A DNA stretch of 37,088 nt from assembly GCA_024637155.1 (NCBI GenBank), contig JAGXFR010000016.1:1-37088 (forward strand). The letters run 5' to 3'. This DNA is from Burkholderiaceae bacterium. GTDB lineage: Bacteria > Pseudomonadota > Gammaproteobacteria > Burkholderiales > Burkholderiaceae_E. Numbering within the stretch: position 1 is the stretch's first letter; each line of letters starts with the position of its first letter. Below the pieces are notes generated by a model. The model searched no databases. It saw nothing but the letters and a program-made list of their open reading frames with translations, and had not been told where the DNA came from. Below are positions 15,752 through 24,653 of this stretch, in pieces. Made by a program: the position numbers and the translations under genes.

Positions 15752-15770
15752 AATGCGACGCATTCGCATT
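15752..15770 (-). promoter_or_regulatory. Fur-box-like element
   Basis: On the minus strand the sequence is AATGCG AATGCG T CGCATT. This is the hexamer-hexamer-1-inverted-hexamer layout of the classical Fur box, with AATGCG-type hexamers as I recall them from GC-rich betaproteobacteria and pseudomonads. It ends 5 bases upstream of the -35 box and a degenerate further hexamer adjoins it (15771-15776). Iron-dependent repression of the binding-protein gene is the natural reading; this is inference from pattern only. Confidence 0.55.
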
Positions 15771-15830
15771 CGCATATTGGCATGTCCCTCGAACCATCGC
15801 CACCCGGGAGTATCCCCCGCGCCAGTCTCG

Positions 15831-16448
15831 TCAGTGCAGGAAATGCGCCCGCAGGATCGCGCCCTGTGCACGCAGCGAAGCCTGCGCGTCCAGCGGCGGC
15901 ACGTTCGGGTCAGGTGCCCAGGGGGTAGCCCCGCCCCCCGCAGCAGCGAGGCGCCGGGCACCATCGAAGCGCCGGCTCCAGTAGTCCACTTCGATGCTCT
16001 CGACCCGAACCACGCCACCCGAAGTCGGTGCGTGGACGAAGCGGTTGTCGCCCACGTAGATGCCGACGTGCGAGAAGGCGCTGCGCAGGGTGTTGAAGAA
16101 AACCAGATCGCCGGGGAGCAATTCGGCCCGCGCGACCTCGTCGCCCCGGGAGCTCATCTCCTGCGAACGGCGCGGGAGGGTGAACCCCGCGGCATCGCGA
16201 AAAACGTGCCGCACGAGCCCGCTGCAGTCGAACCCCCCCTCGGGCGAATCCCCGCCGTAACGATACGGGGTGCCCAGCAGCGCGAGCGCGCGCATCACGA
16301 CCTCGCCGCCGGCATCGCGATCGAGCGCGGGCGGCCGAAACGCCTCGTTGGCGTAGGCTGCGAGGGGCGCGGTCAGGATCAGCGCGATGGCAACCGCGCG
16401 CAATGCCGCGCGGAGCGAATCGGAAAATCGGAGGCAGGCCTTTCGCAT
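15831..16448 (-). CDS. NlpC/P60 family secreted cell-wall hydrolase
   Basis: Exported cysteine peptidase of the C40 (NlpC/P60) family, 205 residues, which cleaves D-gamma-glutamyl-diaminopimelate bonds of peptidoglycan stem peptides. A signal peptide (hydrophobic 15-33) precedes the domain (about 48-168). The catalytic residues are C75 in FDCSGLV, H127 in SHVGIYVG and H139 in FVHAP. LGTPYRYGG is the typical domain entry and PGDLVFF precedes the catalytic His. A Pro/Ala-rich tail of 35 residues follows. I took the ATG at 16448 because the signal peptide starts there; the frame is open to 16520. It is divergent from prpE and lies upstream of the iron-binding protein, from which it has no obvious functional tie. 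Confidence 0.88.
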   Translation of the reverse strand: MRKACLRFSDSLRAALRAVAIALILTAPLAAYANEAFRPPALDRDAGGEVVMRALALLGTPYRYGGDSPEGGFDCSGLVRHVFRDAAGFTLPRRSQEMSSRGDEVARAELLPGDLVFFNTLRSAFSHVGIYVGDNRFVHAPTSGGVVRVESIEVDYWSRRFDGARRLAAAGGGATPWAPDPNVPPLDAQASLRAQGAILRAHFLH

Positions 16449-16573
16449 GGGGCCGAGGTTAAGCGAGAATCGGGGGGGCGTAAACAATCCAGTCGCCGCC
16501 GGGCGATGACGGTCGGCCATTCGTCGGGCGTCCGCAACGGTCTGGGGTACAGGCGAACAGAACAGGAGGAGAC

Positions 16574-18478
16574 ATGGGACAGCGCTACGAGGCGTTTCAT
16601 CGGCGATCGATCGAGGATCGCGAGGGTTTCTGGGCGGAGCAGGCGCAACTGATCGACTGGCACGAGCCCTTTACGCAGGTTCTCGACTACAGCCGTCCGC
16701 CGTTCGCACGCTGGTTCGTCGGCGGGCGCACCAACCTGTGCCACAACGCCATCGACCGGCACCTCGCCGAGCGCGCCGGGCAGCCGGCGCTGATCCACGT
16801 ATCCACGGAAACCAACGAAGAGACCGTCTACAGCTTCGCCGAACTGCATCGCGAGACGATGACGATGGCCGCGATCCTGGCCGGTCAGGGAGTGGAGCGC
16901 GGCGATCGGGTGCTGATCTACATGCCGATGATTCCGCAGGCCGTGTTCGCGATGCTCGCGTGTGCGCGCATCGGCGCCATCCATTCGGTGGTCTTCGGCG
17001 GCTTCGCATCCAACAGCCTCGCGGCCCGCATCGACGATGCCACCCCGAAAGTGGTGGTGAGCGCCGACGCCGGCTCGCGCGCCGGCAAGGCGATCGCCTA
17101 CAAGCCGCTCCTGGACGAGGCGATTCGCATCGCGCGGCACAAGCCCGCGAGCGTGGTGCTCGTCGACCGGGGACTGGCACCGATGGAACGCGTCGCCGGG
17201 CGTGACCTCGACTACGCGGAGTTGCGCAAGGCGCACGCCGAGGCCGAAGTGCCGGTGACCTGGCTGGAATCCAACGAGATCAGCTACACGCTCTACACCT
17301 CGGGAACCACCGGCACGCCCAAGGGCGTGCAGCGCGACGTTGGCGGCTATGCGGTCGCGCTGGCCGCGTCGATGCGCCACATCTATTGCGGAAAAGCGGG
17401 CGAGACGTACTTCTGCACCAGTGACATCGGCTGGGTGGTCGGGCACTCGTATATCGTCTACGGGCCGCTGATCGCCGGGATGGCGACGATTCTGTACGAG
17501 GGCACGCCGATCCGCCCGGATGCGGGCATTTTGTGGCAGCTCGTCGAGAAGTACCGCGTCAGCCTGATGTTCTCGGCGCCCACTGCGATTCGCGTCCTCA
17601 AGAAGCAGGATCCGGCCCTGCTGACGAAGTACGACACCAGTTCGCTGCGCACCCTGTTCCTGGCCGGAGAGCCGCTCGACGAGCCGACCGCCCGCTGGAT
17701 TTCCGAGGGGCTCGGACGGCCCATCATCGACAACTACTGGCAGACGGAGACGGGATGGCCGATCCTGGCGCTGGCCAACGGCGTGGAGCGGATGACCGCA
17801 AAATTCGGCAGTCCCGGGGTGCCGATGTACGGCTATGACCTGCACCTTCTACACGAGCAGACGGGAGCCGAGCTCGGGGTCAACGAGAAGGGGGTCGTGG
17901 CGATCTTCCCGCCGCTGCCTCCCGGGTGCATGCAGACGGTCTGGGGGGATGACGAGCGTTTCGTGGAGACCTACTTCACGACCATCCCCGGGCAGGCTGC
18001 CTATTCGACCTTCGACTGGGGGATCCGCGACGAGGACGGCTATTACTTCATCCTCGGGCGCACCGACGACGTGATCAACGTCGCCGGGCATCGGCTGGGA
18101 ACGCGCGAAATCGAGGAGAGCCTGTCGCATCACGCGGCGCTGGCCGAGTGCGCGGTGATCGGCATGGCCGATGCCATCAAGGGGCAGGTCGCGGTCGCCT
18201 TCGCGGTGCTCAAGGACGCGAGCGCCGCTGCGCAGCCCGAGGCGGCGCTGCGTCTCGAGAAGGAGATGCTCGCGATCGTCGATCGGCAGCTCGGTGCGGT
18301 CGCGCGCCCGAGTCGGGTGTATTTCGTGATGGCGCTGCCCAAGACGCGCTCGGGCAAGGTGCTGCGGCGCGCGATCCAGGCCGTCTGCGAGCAGCGCGAT
18401 CCGGGTGACCTGACGACCATCGAGGATCCCAACGCACTGCAACAGGTGCGTGATGCCGTGGGCAGCCCCCATGGATGA
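16574..18478 (+). CDS. prpE: propionyl-CoA synthetase (AMP-forming)
   Basis: Acyl-CoA ligase that converts propionate, ATP and CoA to propionyl-CoA, AMP and PPi, feeding the methylcitrate cycle. It has 634 residues (E. coli PrpE has 628). The P-loop-like motif YTSGTTGTPKGVQRD starts at 241 and the adenylate-binding NYWQTETGWP follows in the second half. The hinge/C-terminal domain ends with PKTRSGKVLRR, where K595 is the catalytic and acetylation-regulated lysine of the family. The VQRD and GWP sequences fit PrpE better than Acs, which is present separately at 31711. AGGAGGAG immediately precedes the ATG. No other prp genes are nearby. Confidence 0.92.
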   Translation: MGQRYEAFHRRSIEDREGFWAEQAQLIDWHEPFTQVLDYSRPPFARWFVGGRTNLCHNAIDRHLAERAGQPALIHVSTETNEETVYSFAELHRETMTMAAILAGQGVERGDRVLIYMPMIPQAVFAMLACARIGAIHSVVFGGFASNSLAARIDDATPKVVVSADAGSRAGKAIAYKPLLDEAIRIARHKPASVVLVDRGLAPMERVAGRDLDYAELRKAHAEAEVPVTWLESNEISYTLYTSGTTGTPKGVQRDVGGYAVALAASMRHIYCGKAGETYFCTSDIGWVVGHSYIVYGPLIAGMATILYEGTPIRPDAGILWQLVEKYRVSLMFSAPTAIRVLKKQDPALLTKYDTSSLRTLFLAGEPLDEPTARWISEGLGRPIIDNYWQTETGWPILALANGVERMTAKFGSPGVPMYGYDLHLLHEQTGAELGVNEKGVVAIFPPLPPGCMQTVWGDDERFVETYFTTIPGQAAYSTFDWGIRDEDGYYFILGRTDDVINVAGHRLGTREIEESLSHHAALAECAVIGMADAIKGQVAVAFAVLKDASAAAQPEAALRLEKEMLAIVDRQLGAVARPSRVYFVMALPKTRSGKVLRRAIQAVCEQRDPGDLTTIEDPNALQQVRDAVGSPHG

Positions 18479-19400
18479 TCCGGTCCTCGCCTTCAAGCGG
18501 GTTGCCGGCGCGCTCGTGCTGCTGCCGATCGCGCTGCTGCTGGCGGCGCTCCTGGGGCAGCTGATGCGACGCTGGTGGCCGCGCCTCGGCGGCTTTCTCA
18601 CGATCTTCGGTCTGCTGGCGGCTCTGGCGGTGTGCACGCCGATCGTGTCGCGCGCGCTGATCGGGTGGGTCGAGGCGGCAAGCCCGCCGGCGCTCTCTCC
18701 GGTGTGGATTCGCAGCCTGATGGCCGAGTCCTCACCGCCGCGCGCGATCGTGATCCTGGGGGGTGGTTCGCGCTTCGACGCGCGCGAGCGGCCCGATACC
18801 ACGGTGCTCAAGGGCGACACGCTCGAGCGGGTCGCGGCCGGGGCCCGGCTGGCCCGCGAAACCGGGCTGCCGGTATTGGTGAGCGGCGGGTCGGGGCCGG
18901 GGGCTCGGGAGGCCGAGGCCGTGACCATGGCGCGCGTGCTCACGCGCGATTTCGGTGTCACGCCCCGCTGGATTGAGTCGCGCTCCCGCGACACGGCGGG
19001 CAATGCACGCGAGTCGGCCGCGCTCCTGGCGGAGGCGCGCATCGGGCGCGTCCTGCTGGTGACGCAGGCCTACCACATGCCCCGCGCGATCTACGCTTTC
19101 GAGGGCGCCGGGCTGCATGTCGTGGCCGCCCCGCACGGTTTTCTGGCGGGCAGGGGTACGCCCCAGGCATGGGTGCCCGGAATCCAGTCGATCCACGCGA
19201 GCTATCTGGCGAGTCACGAGGCGGTGGGTCTGTGGTGGTACCAGCTGGTGCGGCTGGCGCGGGGGGAGTCGGCGGTTCGACCGCGGGTTCCGGTTGCCGG
19301 ACCGAAGAACGGTCCTCGACCAGGCGCAGTTCCCAAGGGGGGAGAGCCCAGGAACGGTCCGCCCAAAGGTGGCGTGACCGAGGTAGCACCCGGGAAGTAG
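18471..19400 (+). CDS. YdcF/ElyC-family membrane protein (DUF218)
   Basis: DUF218 protein with two N-terminal membrane helices (about residues 8-30 and 38-60) and a Rossmann-like periplasmic domain. The domain carries AIVILGGGSRFD, the VSGGSGPG loop and ESRSRDTAGNARESAALL, the E-x-S-x-x-T-x-x-N-A signature of the family. Relatives such as ElyC and SanA act in envelope integrity and polyprenyl-carrier metabolism; the activity here is unknown. The last 45 residues are a Gly/Pro/Lys-rich, probably disordered tail. The ATG at 18471 overlaps the prpE stop by 8 bases, implying translational coupling; GTG 18450 and ATG 18453 in the same frame are alternatives with an AGG closer by. Confidence 0.85.
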   Translation: MDDPVLAFKRVAGALVLLPIALLLAALLGQLMRRWWPRLGGFLTIFGLLAALAVCTPIVSRALIGWVEAASPPALSPVWIRSLMAESSPPRAIVILGGGSRFDARERPDTTVLKGDTLERVAAGARLARETGLPVLVSGGSGPGAREAEAVTMARVLTRDFGVTPRWIESRSRDTAGNARESAALLAEARIGRVLLVTQAYHMPRAIYAFEGAGLHVVAAPHGFLAGRGTPQAWVPGIQSIHASYLASHEAVGLWWYQLVRLARGESAVRPRVPVAGPKNGPRPGAVPKGGEPRNGPPKGGVTEVAPGK

Positions 19401-19450
19401 ATCGGCCGACCAACAGAAGTCAGCGCGGCTAACGCGGAGAAGGGCGGCAC

Positions 19451-20749
19451 GTGGCGATTTTTCAGCAATCAAGCCTGAACGAGGGCGTGCGACCCCGCGA
19501 GGTATTCGGCTGGGCGATGTACGACTTCGCCAATTCCGGCTACACCACCGTGGTGCTGACGGCGGTGTTCAGCGCGTACTTCGTCGGCGTGGTGGCCGGG
19601 AACGCCGAGTGGGCCACTTTCGCCTGGACCGCGACTTTGGCGTTTTCCGCCGTTCTGGTGATGCTTCTGGCCCCGGCAATCGGCGCGTTGGGCGACGCGC
19701 TCGGCGCGAAGAAGCGCCTGCTCGCGCTCGCGACGATCGGATGCGTGATCACCACGGCCGGTCTTGCGTTCGCGCAGACGGGATCCGTCGCCCTCGCCGT
19801 GGTGCTGATCGTCCTCTCGAATTTCTTCTTCTCGATCGGGGAATCGCTGATCTCGGCGTTCCTGCCGGAACTCTCGCGTCAGGAAGCACTGGGCAAGGTA
19901 TCGGGCTGGGGCTGGAGCTTCGGTTACTTCGGCGGCATGCTGGCGCTCGGTCTCTCGCTCGCCTACGTGCTCAGCGCCAAGGCGGGGGGCGCGAGCGCCA
20001 CCGAGTTCGTCCCGGTGACCATGCTCATCACTGCGGGAATCTACGCGGTGGCGGTGCTGCCGACCTTCCTTTTTCTGCGTGAGCGCGCGCAGCCCCGCGG
20101 GATCCACGCCGTGGCCAGCGGAATGCGCGGTTCCCTGGGGCGGCTGCGCGAAACCTGGCACGCGGCACGCCGGCTGCAGGATTTCTTCCGTCTGCTGCTG
20201 TGCGGCACCTGCTATCACGCGGGAATCGCCGTGGTCATCGCGCTGGCGGCGATCTACGCGCAGGAGGCGATGAAGTTCACCGAAATCGAAACCATGACGC
20301 TCATCTTCACGGTGAACATCGCGGCCGCGGCGGGTGCGTTCACCTTCGGTTATGCACAGGACCGGGTGGGGCACAAGGTGGCGCTCGCGGTAACGCTGGT
20401 CGGCTGGATCGTCATGACCCTGCTCGCCGGGCTCGGCACCACGCGGGGCATCTTCTGGGTTGCCGCGACGCTCGCCGGGCTGTGCATGGGTTCAAGCCAG
20501 TCAGCGGGGCGCGCGATGATCGGCGTGCTGGCCCCGCGCGAGCGTGTCGGCGAGTTCTACGGCCTCTGGACCCTCGCGGTGCGCCTGGCCTCGATCATCG
20601 GGCCGATGACCTACGGCGCCATTACCTGGATCACGGTCGGAAATCACCGCTTGGCGATCGTGAGCACCGGCGCCTTCTTTGTCGCCGGGCTGTTGCTGCT
20701 CCACGCGGTCGACATGAAGCGCGGGCGCGAGGTTGCGCTCAAGTACTAG
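19451..20749 (+). CDS. UMF1-family MFS transporter
   Basis: Twelve-helix major facilitator of the UMF1 (Atg22-like) family, 432 residues; substrates of bacterial members are mostly unknown. The N-terminus WAMYDFANSGYTTVVLTAVFSAYF is diagnostic. The loop GDALGAKKRLL between helices 2 and 3 is the MFS motif-A position, and the second half repeats it around YAQDRVGHKVAL. GTG at 19451 is the start, with AAGG about 9 bases upstream. It follows the YdcF-type gene by 50 bases and may be co-transcribed with it. Its 3' end overlaps the convergent coaX gene by 11 bases. Confidence 0.87.
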   Translation: MAIFQQSSLNEGVRPREVFGWAMYDFANSGYTTVVLTAVFSAYFVGVVAGNAEWATFAWTATLAFSAVLVMLLAPAIGALGDALGAKKRLLALATIGCVITTAGLAFAQTGSVALAVVLIVLSNFFFSIGESLISAFLPELSRQEALGKVSGWGWSFGYFGGMLALGLSLAYVLSAKAGGASATEFVPVTMLITAGIYAVAVLPTFLFLRERAQPRGIHAVASGMRGSLGRLRETWHAARRLQDFFRLLLCGTCYHAGIAVVIALAAIYAQEAMKFTEIETMTLIFTVNIAAAAGAFTFGYAQDRVGHKVALAVTLVGWIVMTLLAGLGTTRGIFWVAATLAGLCMGSSQSAGRAMIGVLAPRERVGEFYGLWTLAVRLASIIGPMTYGAITWITVGNHRLAIVSTGAFFVAGLLLLHAVDMKRGREVALKY

Positions 20750-21518
20750 CGTCCAGCGAATCGGCGATCCAGTACAGGCCGTCGTGCACGAGGTTCTCGT
20801 GCACCATGTGTTCAACCGTCAGGCGTGGCGCAAGGGTGCGCGCCGCGCCGCCCGAGATCACGCAAGCCAGATCGGCGTGCTGCGCCGCGTGCAGGTGAAA
20901 GATCCGCTCCACGGCGCCCGCCTGCGCATGCGCGCAGCCGGTGGCGATCGCGTCAACCGTCTGGCGCGGGTGTTCGACGTACTCTCCCTGCGCGTCGGGG
21001 AGCGTCGCGGTGTGCTGGTGCAGCACGCGTTGCATCAGGCCGAGCCCGGGCATGATTCCGCCGCCGAGAAAGCGGCCGTCGGCGGCGAGCAAGTCCACCG
21101 TGGTGGCGGTGCCGCACACCACCACGAGCGCGGCCCGCGCGCCCAGGATGGCGCGCGCGCCAATCATGGCCGCCCAGCGGTCGCAGCCCAGCGCGGCCGG
21201 GTTCAGGTAGCCGTTGCTCACGCCGCATTGCTGGGCCTGGGAGGAGATCCAGTCCGGCGCGTGTTCCTGCGGCCAGATTTCGAAGGCGCGCATCACCGGG
21301 TTGCGGATCAGGGTTCCCGCCACGTTGGAAATCACGACGCGCTTGGGTGCCGGAAAGGCGCGCCACTGCGTCATCACGTTGGGGATTTCTTCGTGGAGCA
21401 CCCGACCGAAATGCACGACCTGGTCCTGCGCGAGGATGGCCTGCCCGGGAAGCCGCGCCCGGTAGAAGCCCCATTTCAGAAAGGTATTGCCGATGTCGAT
21501 CAGCAGGTAATCGCTCAT
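20739..21518 (-). CDS. coaX: type III pantothenate kinase
   Basis: Catalyses ATP-dependent phosphorylation of pantothenate, the first step of CoA synthesis. It is the feedback-resistant type III enzyme, of the ASKHA fold. In the 259 residues, the phosphate-binding DIGNT is at 8-12, LGCDRWAAMIG at 110-120, CGTATTVD at 135-142, GGGIMPGL at 152-159 and the ISGGAA loop at 221-226. All essential motifs are present. The start at 21518 is fixed by the N-terminal DIGNT; AGGA lies about a dozen bases upstream. It follows the M81 peptidase gene by 58 bases on the same strand. No birA is adjacent, although that pairing is common in betaproteobacteria. Confidence 0.93.
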   Translation of the reverse strand: MSDYLLIDIGNTFLKWGFYRARLPGQAILAQDQVVHFGRVLHEEIPNVMTQWRAFPAPKRVVISNVAGTLIRNPVMRAFEIWPQEHAPDWISSQAQQCGVSNGYLNPAALGCDRWAAMIGARAILGARAALVVVCGTATTVDLLAADGRFLGGGIMPGLGLMQRVLHQHTATLPDAQGEYVEHPRQTVDAIATGCAHAQAGAVERIFHLHAAQHADLACVISGGAARTLAPRLTVEHMVHENLVHDGLYWIADSLDAST

Positions 21519-21576
21519 GTCAGTCGTGCTTCCTATCGGGTTGCGACAGACCGCGGTGGTTCGGAAAACGCTTTGC

Positions 21577-23094
21577 CTACGCGCTGCCGGTATCCGCTTC
21601 GGCCGGCGCAAAGGCCGGGCCGAGCGGCCCGAGCCGGATTCCGGGGCGCAGCCGTGACCAGCGGAAATCCGCCGGATCGGCGAGCGCCGGGCCGGGAGAA
21701 CGCACCACGAGCACGGCGCCGGCGATCGGCTCGAAGTCGGCGCGAAAGTGCACCGAGCTCTTGAGGGCAACGATGCGCTGCGCGGCCGGTTCGACGCCCA
21801 GGTGACGGAACATTTCCTGGTCGGCGGCCTGTACCTTGCGCGACGCGAGCAGCACCCGCACCCCGCCCGAGCGCAGGAGTGCCATCGGCCCAAGCGTCAT
21901 GCGGAAACCCTTGAACATGGGACCCGTGCATTCGAACTTCCCGTCCCCGAGGCGTTCGACGGTGAAGCGCCCCGCGAGGGGGACCCGGCCGGGAATCCCG
22001 GAAGTCTCACCCAGCGAGAATTCGAGCGTTGCGCCGATGCCCGCATCGTGCGCGCGGCGCGCGGAGGCCGCGTCGATCAGCAAGCCCAGCACGGCGTCCG
22101 GCGCACGCTGTGCGATCAACTCGGCGAGCAGTCCCGTGGTGTCGCCGTTGCCGCCCGCTCCGGGGTTGTCCTGGGTGTCGGCGAGAACCGCCGGGCGACC
22201 CGGGGCGCCGATCTCGATCGCGCGGCGCACCGCTGCGGCGGGGTCGAGCAGTTCCATCCGGAATTGCGGTTCCGCGTCCTCCACGGCCGGCGCGAATTGC
22301 GCCAGCGCACGCTGGGCCGCGCTCGGCGTGCCGTACGCGAGCGCGCTCATCCCGCACTCCGGAAAGTCCGCCATCGGGAAGCCGGGCGCGAAGGACATTG
22401 CGGCGCCGGTGTCGCGCTCGATGCGCTCGAGCAGCGCGAAGAGGCTCTTCGCCGGCTCGATGAAGGTGCTCTGGGAGGGGAGTCCGGTGAGGAAGTCGAA
22501 GCGATGGAAGCCCTTCTCGGGGCGATCTCCCGTGGAGAGCAGGCCGCAGAGGAGCGACGCCGCACGCGCGCCGGTGGGGGCCATGTCGATGTGGGGGTAG
22601 GTGCGATAGATCGAGAGCGCGTCGGCATGGGCGACCATGGCCTGGGTGACATTGGCGTGCAAGTCGAGGCTCGCGACCACCGGGATCCGCGGACCGACCA
22701 CCTCACGCACGCGCCGCAGGATCTCGCCCTCGCCGTCGTCGTGCGAATCGGTGACCATCGCCCCGTGGAGGTCCAGATAGACGCCGTCGATCGGACCCGC
22801 GGCGCGCAGCCGGGCGATCAATTCGCCGACGATGCGCTCGAACGCGTCGTCCGTCACCTGCGCCGAAGGCGAGGCCGCCGCCCAGGCGAGGGGAACGAGG
22901 CGATGATTGGCGGCGCGCAGCGCGTCGATCGCGCCACGCACCGGAATGTTCGCGCCTTCCACGGCCGCGAAGAGCGACTCCCCGAATTGCACGGGGGGCC
23001 AGCCGCCGCCCTGCTCGAACGCGCGGTAGTCCGCCTGCGACGGGGCAAAGGTATTGGTTTCGTGCTGCATCCCGCCGACTGCGATCACGGTCAC
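21577..23094 (-). CDS. M81 family zinc metallopeptidase (MlrC/microcystinase-C-like)
   Basis: Member of the M81 family, named for MlrC, which degrades linearised microcystin peptides. It has 505 residues with the N-terminal MlrC domain (about 1-300) and the C-terminal MlrC_C domain. Zinc-site motifs are HETNTFAP (H11, E12), DLHGAMV and SLDLHANVT; DTQDNPGAGGNGDTTGL opens the C-terminal domain. Most chromosomal members are not tied to microcystin and have unknown peptide substrates. The GTG at 23094 was chosen because GGGAGG lies 8 bases before it; the longer frame has no such site. It is divergent from an amidase and near a peptide-type ABC importer, which suggests work on an imported amide or peptide. 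Confidence 0.9.
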   Translation of the reverse strand: MTVIAVGGMQHETNTFAPSQADYRAFEQGGGWPPVQFGESLFAAVEGANIPVRGAIDALRAANHRLVPLAWAAASPSAQVTDDAFERIVGELIARLRAAGPIDGVYLDLHGAMVTDSHDDGEGEILRRVREVVGPRIPVVASLDLHANVTQAMVAHADALSIYRTYPHIDMAPTGARAASLLCGLLSTGDRPEKGFHRFDFLTGLPSQSTFIEPAKSLFALLERIERDTGAAMSFAPGFPMADFPECGMSALAYGTPSAAQRALAQFAPAVEDAEPQFRMELLDPAAAVRRAIEIGAPGRPAVLADTQDNPGAGGNGDTTGLLAELIAQRAPDAVLGLLIDAASARRAHDAGIGATLEFSLGETSGIPGRVPLAGRFTVERLGDGKFECTGPMFKGFRMTLGPMALLRSGGVRVLLASRKVQAADQEMFRHLGVEPAAQRIVALKSSVHFRADFEPIAGAVLVVRSPGPALADPADFRWSRLRPGIRLGPLGPAFAPAEADTGSA

Positions 23095-23102
23095 TGCGCG
23101 TG

Positions 23103-23108
23103 CCTCCC
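23103..23108 (-). promoter_or_regulatory. ribosome-binding site that fixes the GTG start of the M81 peptidase
   Basis: Minus-strand GGGAGG lies 8 bases before GTG at 23094. This excludes the 12-residue longer start at 23130, which would place the site inside the coding region. Confidence 0.7.
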
Positions 23109-23192
23109 TGATGATGGGGACTGGCCGCACGGCGCCGCGCGCAATGCGGAGACCCGGAGTGTAAACTCGATTTGAACTTCGGGAGACTTACC

Positions 23193-24653
23193 ATGGACGG
23201 CGATGAGCTCTGCTACCTGAGCGCCACCGAACTCTTGGCGGCGTATCGCAGTCGCGCGCTGTCGCCCGTCGAAGTCGCGCGCGCGGTGCTGGCGCGCATC
23301 GACGAGATCGATCCGCAGCTCAATGCGTTTCGCCTCGTCGACCCGGAAAGCGCGCTGCGCGACGCGCAGGCTGCCGAGGCGCGGTGGGCCGCCGGGACGC
23401 CCTGCGGAGCCCTCGACGGGGTTCCCGCCTCGATCAAGGACATCATCCTGACGCGCGGCTGGTCGACGCTGCGCGGCTCGCGCACCGTTGACCCGGCTGG
23501 CCCGTGGGAGGTCGATGCGCCTTGCGTCGCGCGCTTGCGCGAAGCTGGCGCGGTGCTGCTCGGCAAGACCAACACGCCGGAATTCGGCTGGCGCGGCACG
23601 ACCGACTCGCCCCTGACCGGGGTGACCCGCAATCCGTGGCGGCTGGACGTGACGCCGGGCGGCTCCTCGGGGGGCGCGACCGCGGCGATCGCCGCCGGGT
23701 TGGGCGCGCTTGCCGTGGGCACGGACGGCGGCGGATCGATCCGCATCCCGGCCGCTTTCACGGCAACGGTCGGCTTCAAGGCGCAGTTCGGGCGCGTGCC
23801 GGCCTTTCCCCTCTCGCCGATGGGCAACGTGGCGCACATCGGACCGCAGACGCGCACCGTCGCCGACGCGGCGCGGATGCTTGAAGTGCTCGCGCAGCCC
23901 GACGATCGGGATGTGACCGCGTTGCCGCCCACCGCGCACGACTGGGCGGGTGACGTGGCGAGCGGTGCGCGGGACGGGGGCATTCGCGGATTGCGCATCG
24001 CGTTCTCGCCGCGCCTGGGCTATGTGCGCTACGTCGATCCGCGCATCGAGCGTGCGCTCGAGGCGGCTGCGGGTGTTTTCGCGTCGCTCGGCGCGATCGT
24101 CGAGACGGCCGATCCGGGCATCGAGGACGGGACCGAGGCGTTTCGCGTGCACTGGTTCGCGTCCGCGCGCCATCTGCTGCACCGGTTCCCGGAGGATCAG
24201 CTGGCGTTGCTCGACCCCGGGCTGCGCGCGGCCTTTGACAGCGCCGCGTCGCTCACCTTGCCCGAATTCCTCGAAGCGCAGGCCACGCGTGGCCGCATCG
24301 CCCTGCAGATGCGCGATTTCGCGCAGCGCTACGACCTGCTGCTCACGCCCGCGACGGCCGTTGCGCCCTTTGCGGTGGGTCTGGTGATGCCCAAAGTGCC
24401 CGATGTCGCATCGCCCTCCGGAGCGCACGACTGGAGCTGGTGGACGCCGTTCTCGTACCCGTTCAACCTGACCGGTCAGCCGGCGCTGGTTCAGCCCTGC
24501 GGCTTCACCGACGACGGCCTGCCGGTCGCGCTGCAACTCGTGGCGCCCGCGTTTCGTGAGGATCTGTGCCTGCGTGCCGCAGCGGCCTACGAGGCTGCCA
24601 CCGACTGGCACCGGCGCCGGCCGACGCTGGGCGTTCAGGCGCCGAAGACGTAG
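23193..24653 (+). CDS. amidase-signature family amidohydrolase
   Basis: Serine hydrolase of the amidase signature family (486 residues), which hydrolyses amides to acid and ammonia or amine. The unusual Ser-Ser-Lys triad is complete: K82 in ASIKDI, S158 in GGSSGGA and the nucleophile S182 in TDGGGSIRIP; the 24-residue spacing between the serines matches the family. The motif set resembles general amidases more than GatA, and no gatB or gatC is nearby. The ATG at 23193 has GGGAGA about 8 bases upstream. It starts 98 bases from the divergent M81 peptidase and its 3' end overlaps the convergent ABC ATPase gene by 19 bases. Confidence 0.9.
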   Translation: MDGDELCYLSATELLAAYRSRALSPVEVARAVLARIDEIDPQLNAFRLVDPESALRDAQAAEARWAAGTPCGALDGVPASIKDIILTRGWSTLRGSRTVDPAGPWEVDAPCVARLREAGAVLLGKTNTPEFGWRGTTDSPLTGVTRNPWRLDVTPGGSSGGATAAIAAGLGALAVGTDGGGSIRIPAAFTATVGFKAQFGRVPAFPLSPMGNVAHIGPQTRTVADAARMLEVLAQPDDRDVTALPPTAHDWAGDVASGARDGGIRGLRIAFSPRLGYVRYVDPRIERALEAAAGVFASLGAIVETADPGIEDGTEAFRVHWFASARHLLHRFPEDQLALLDPGLRAAFDSAASLTLPEFLEAQATRGRIALQMRDFAQRYDLLLTPATAVAPFAVGLVMPKVPDVASPSGAHDWSWWTPFSYPFNLTGQPALVQPCGFTDDGLPVALQLVAPAFREDLCLRAAAAYEAATDWHRRRPTLGVQAPKT

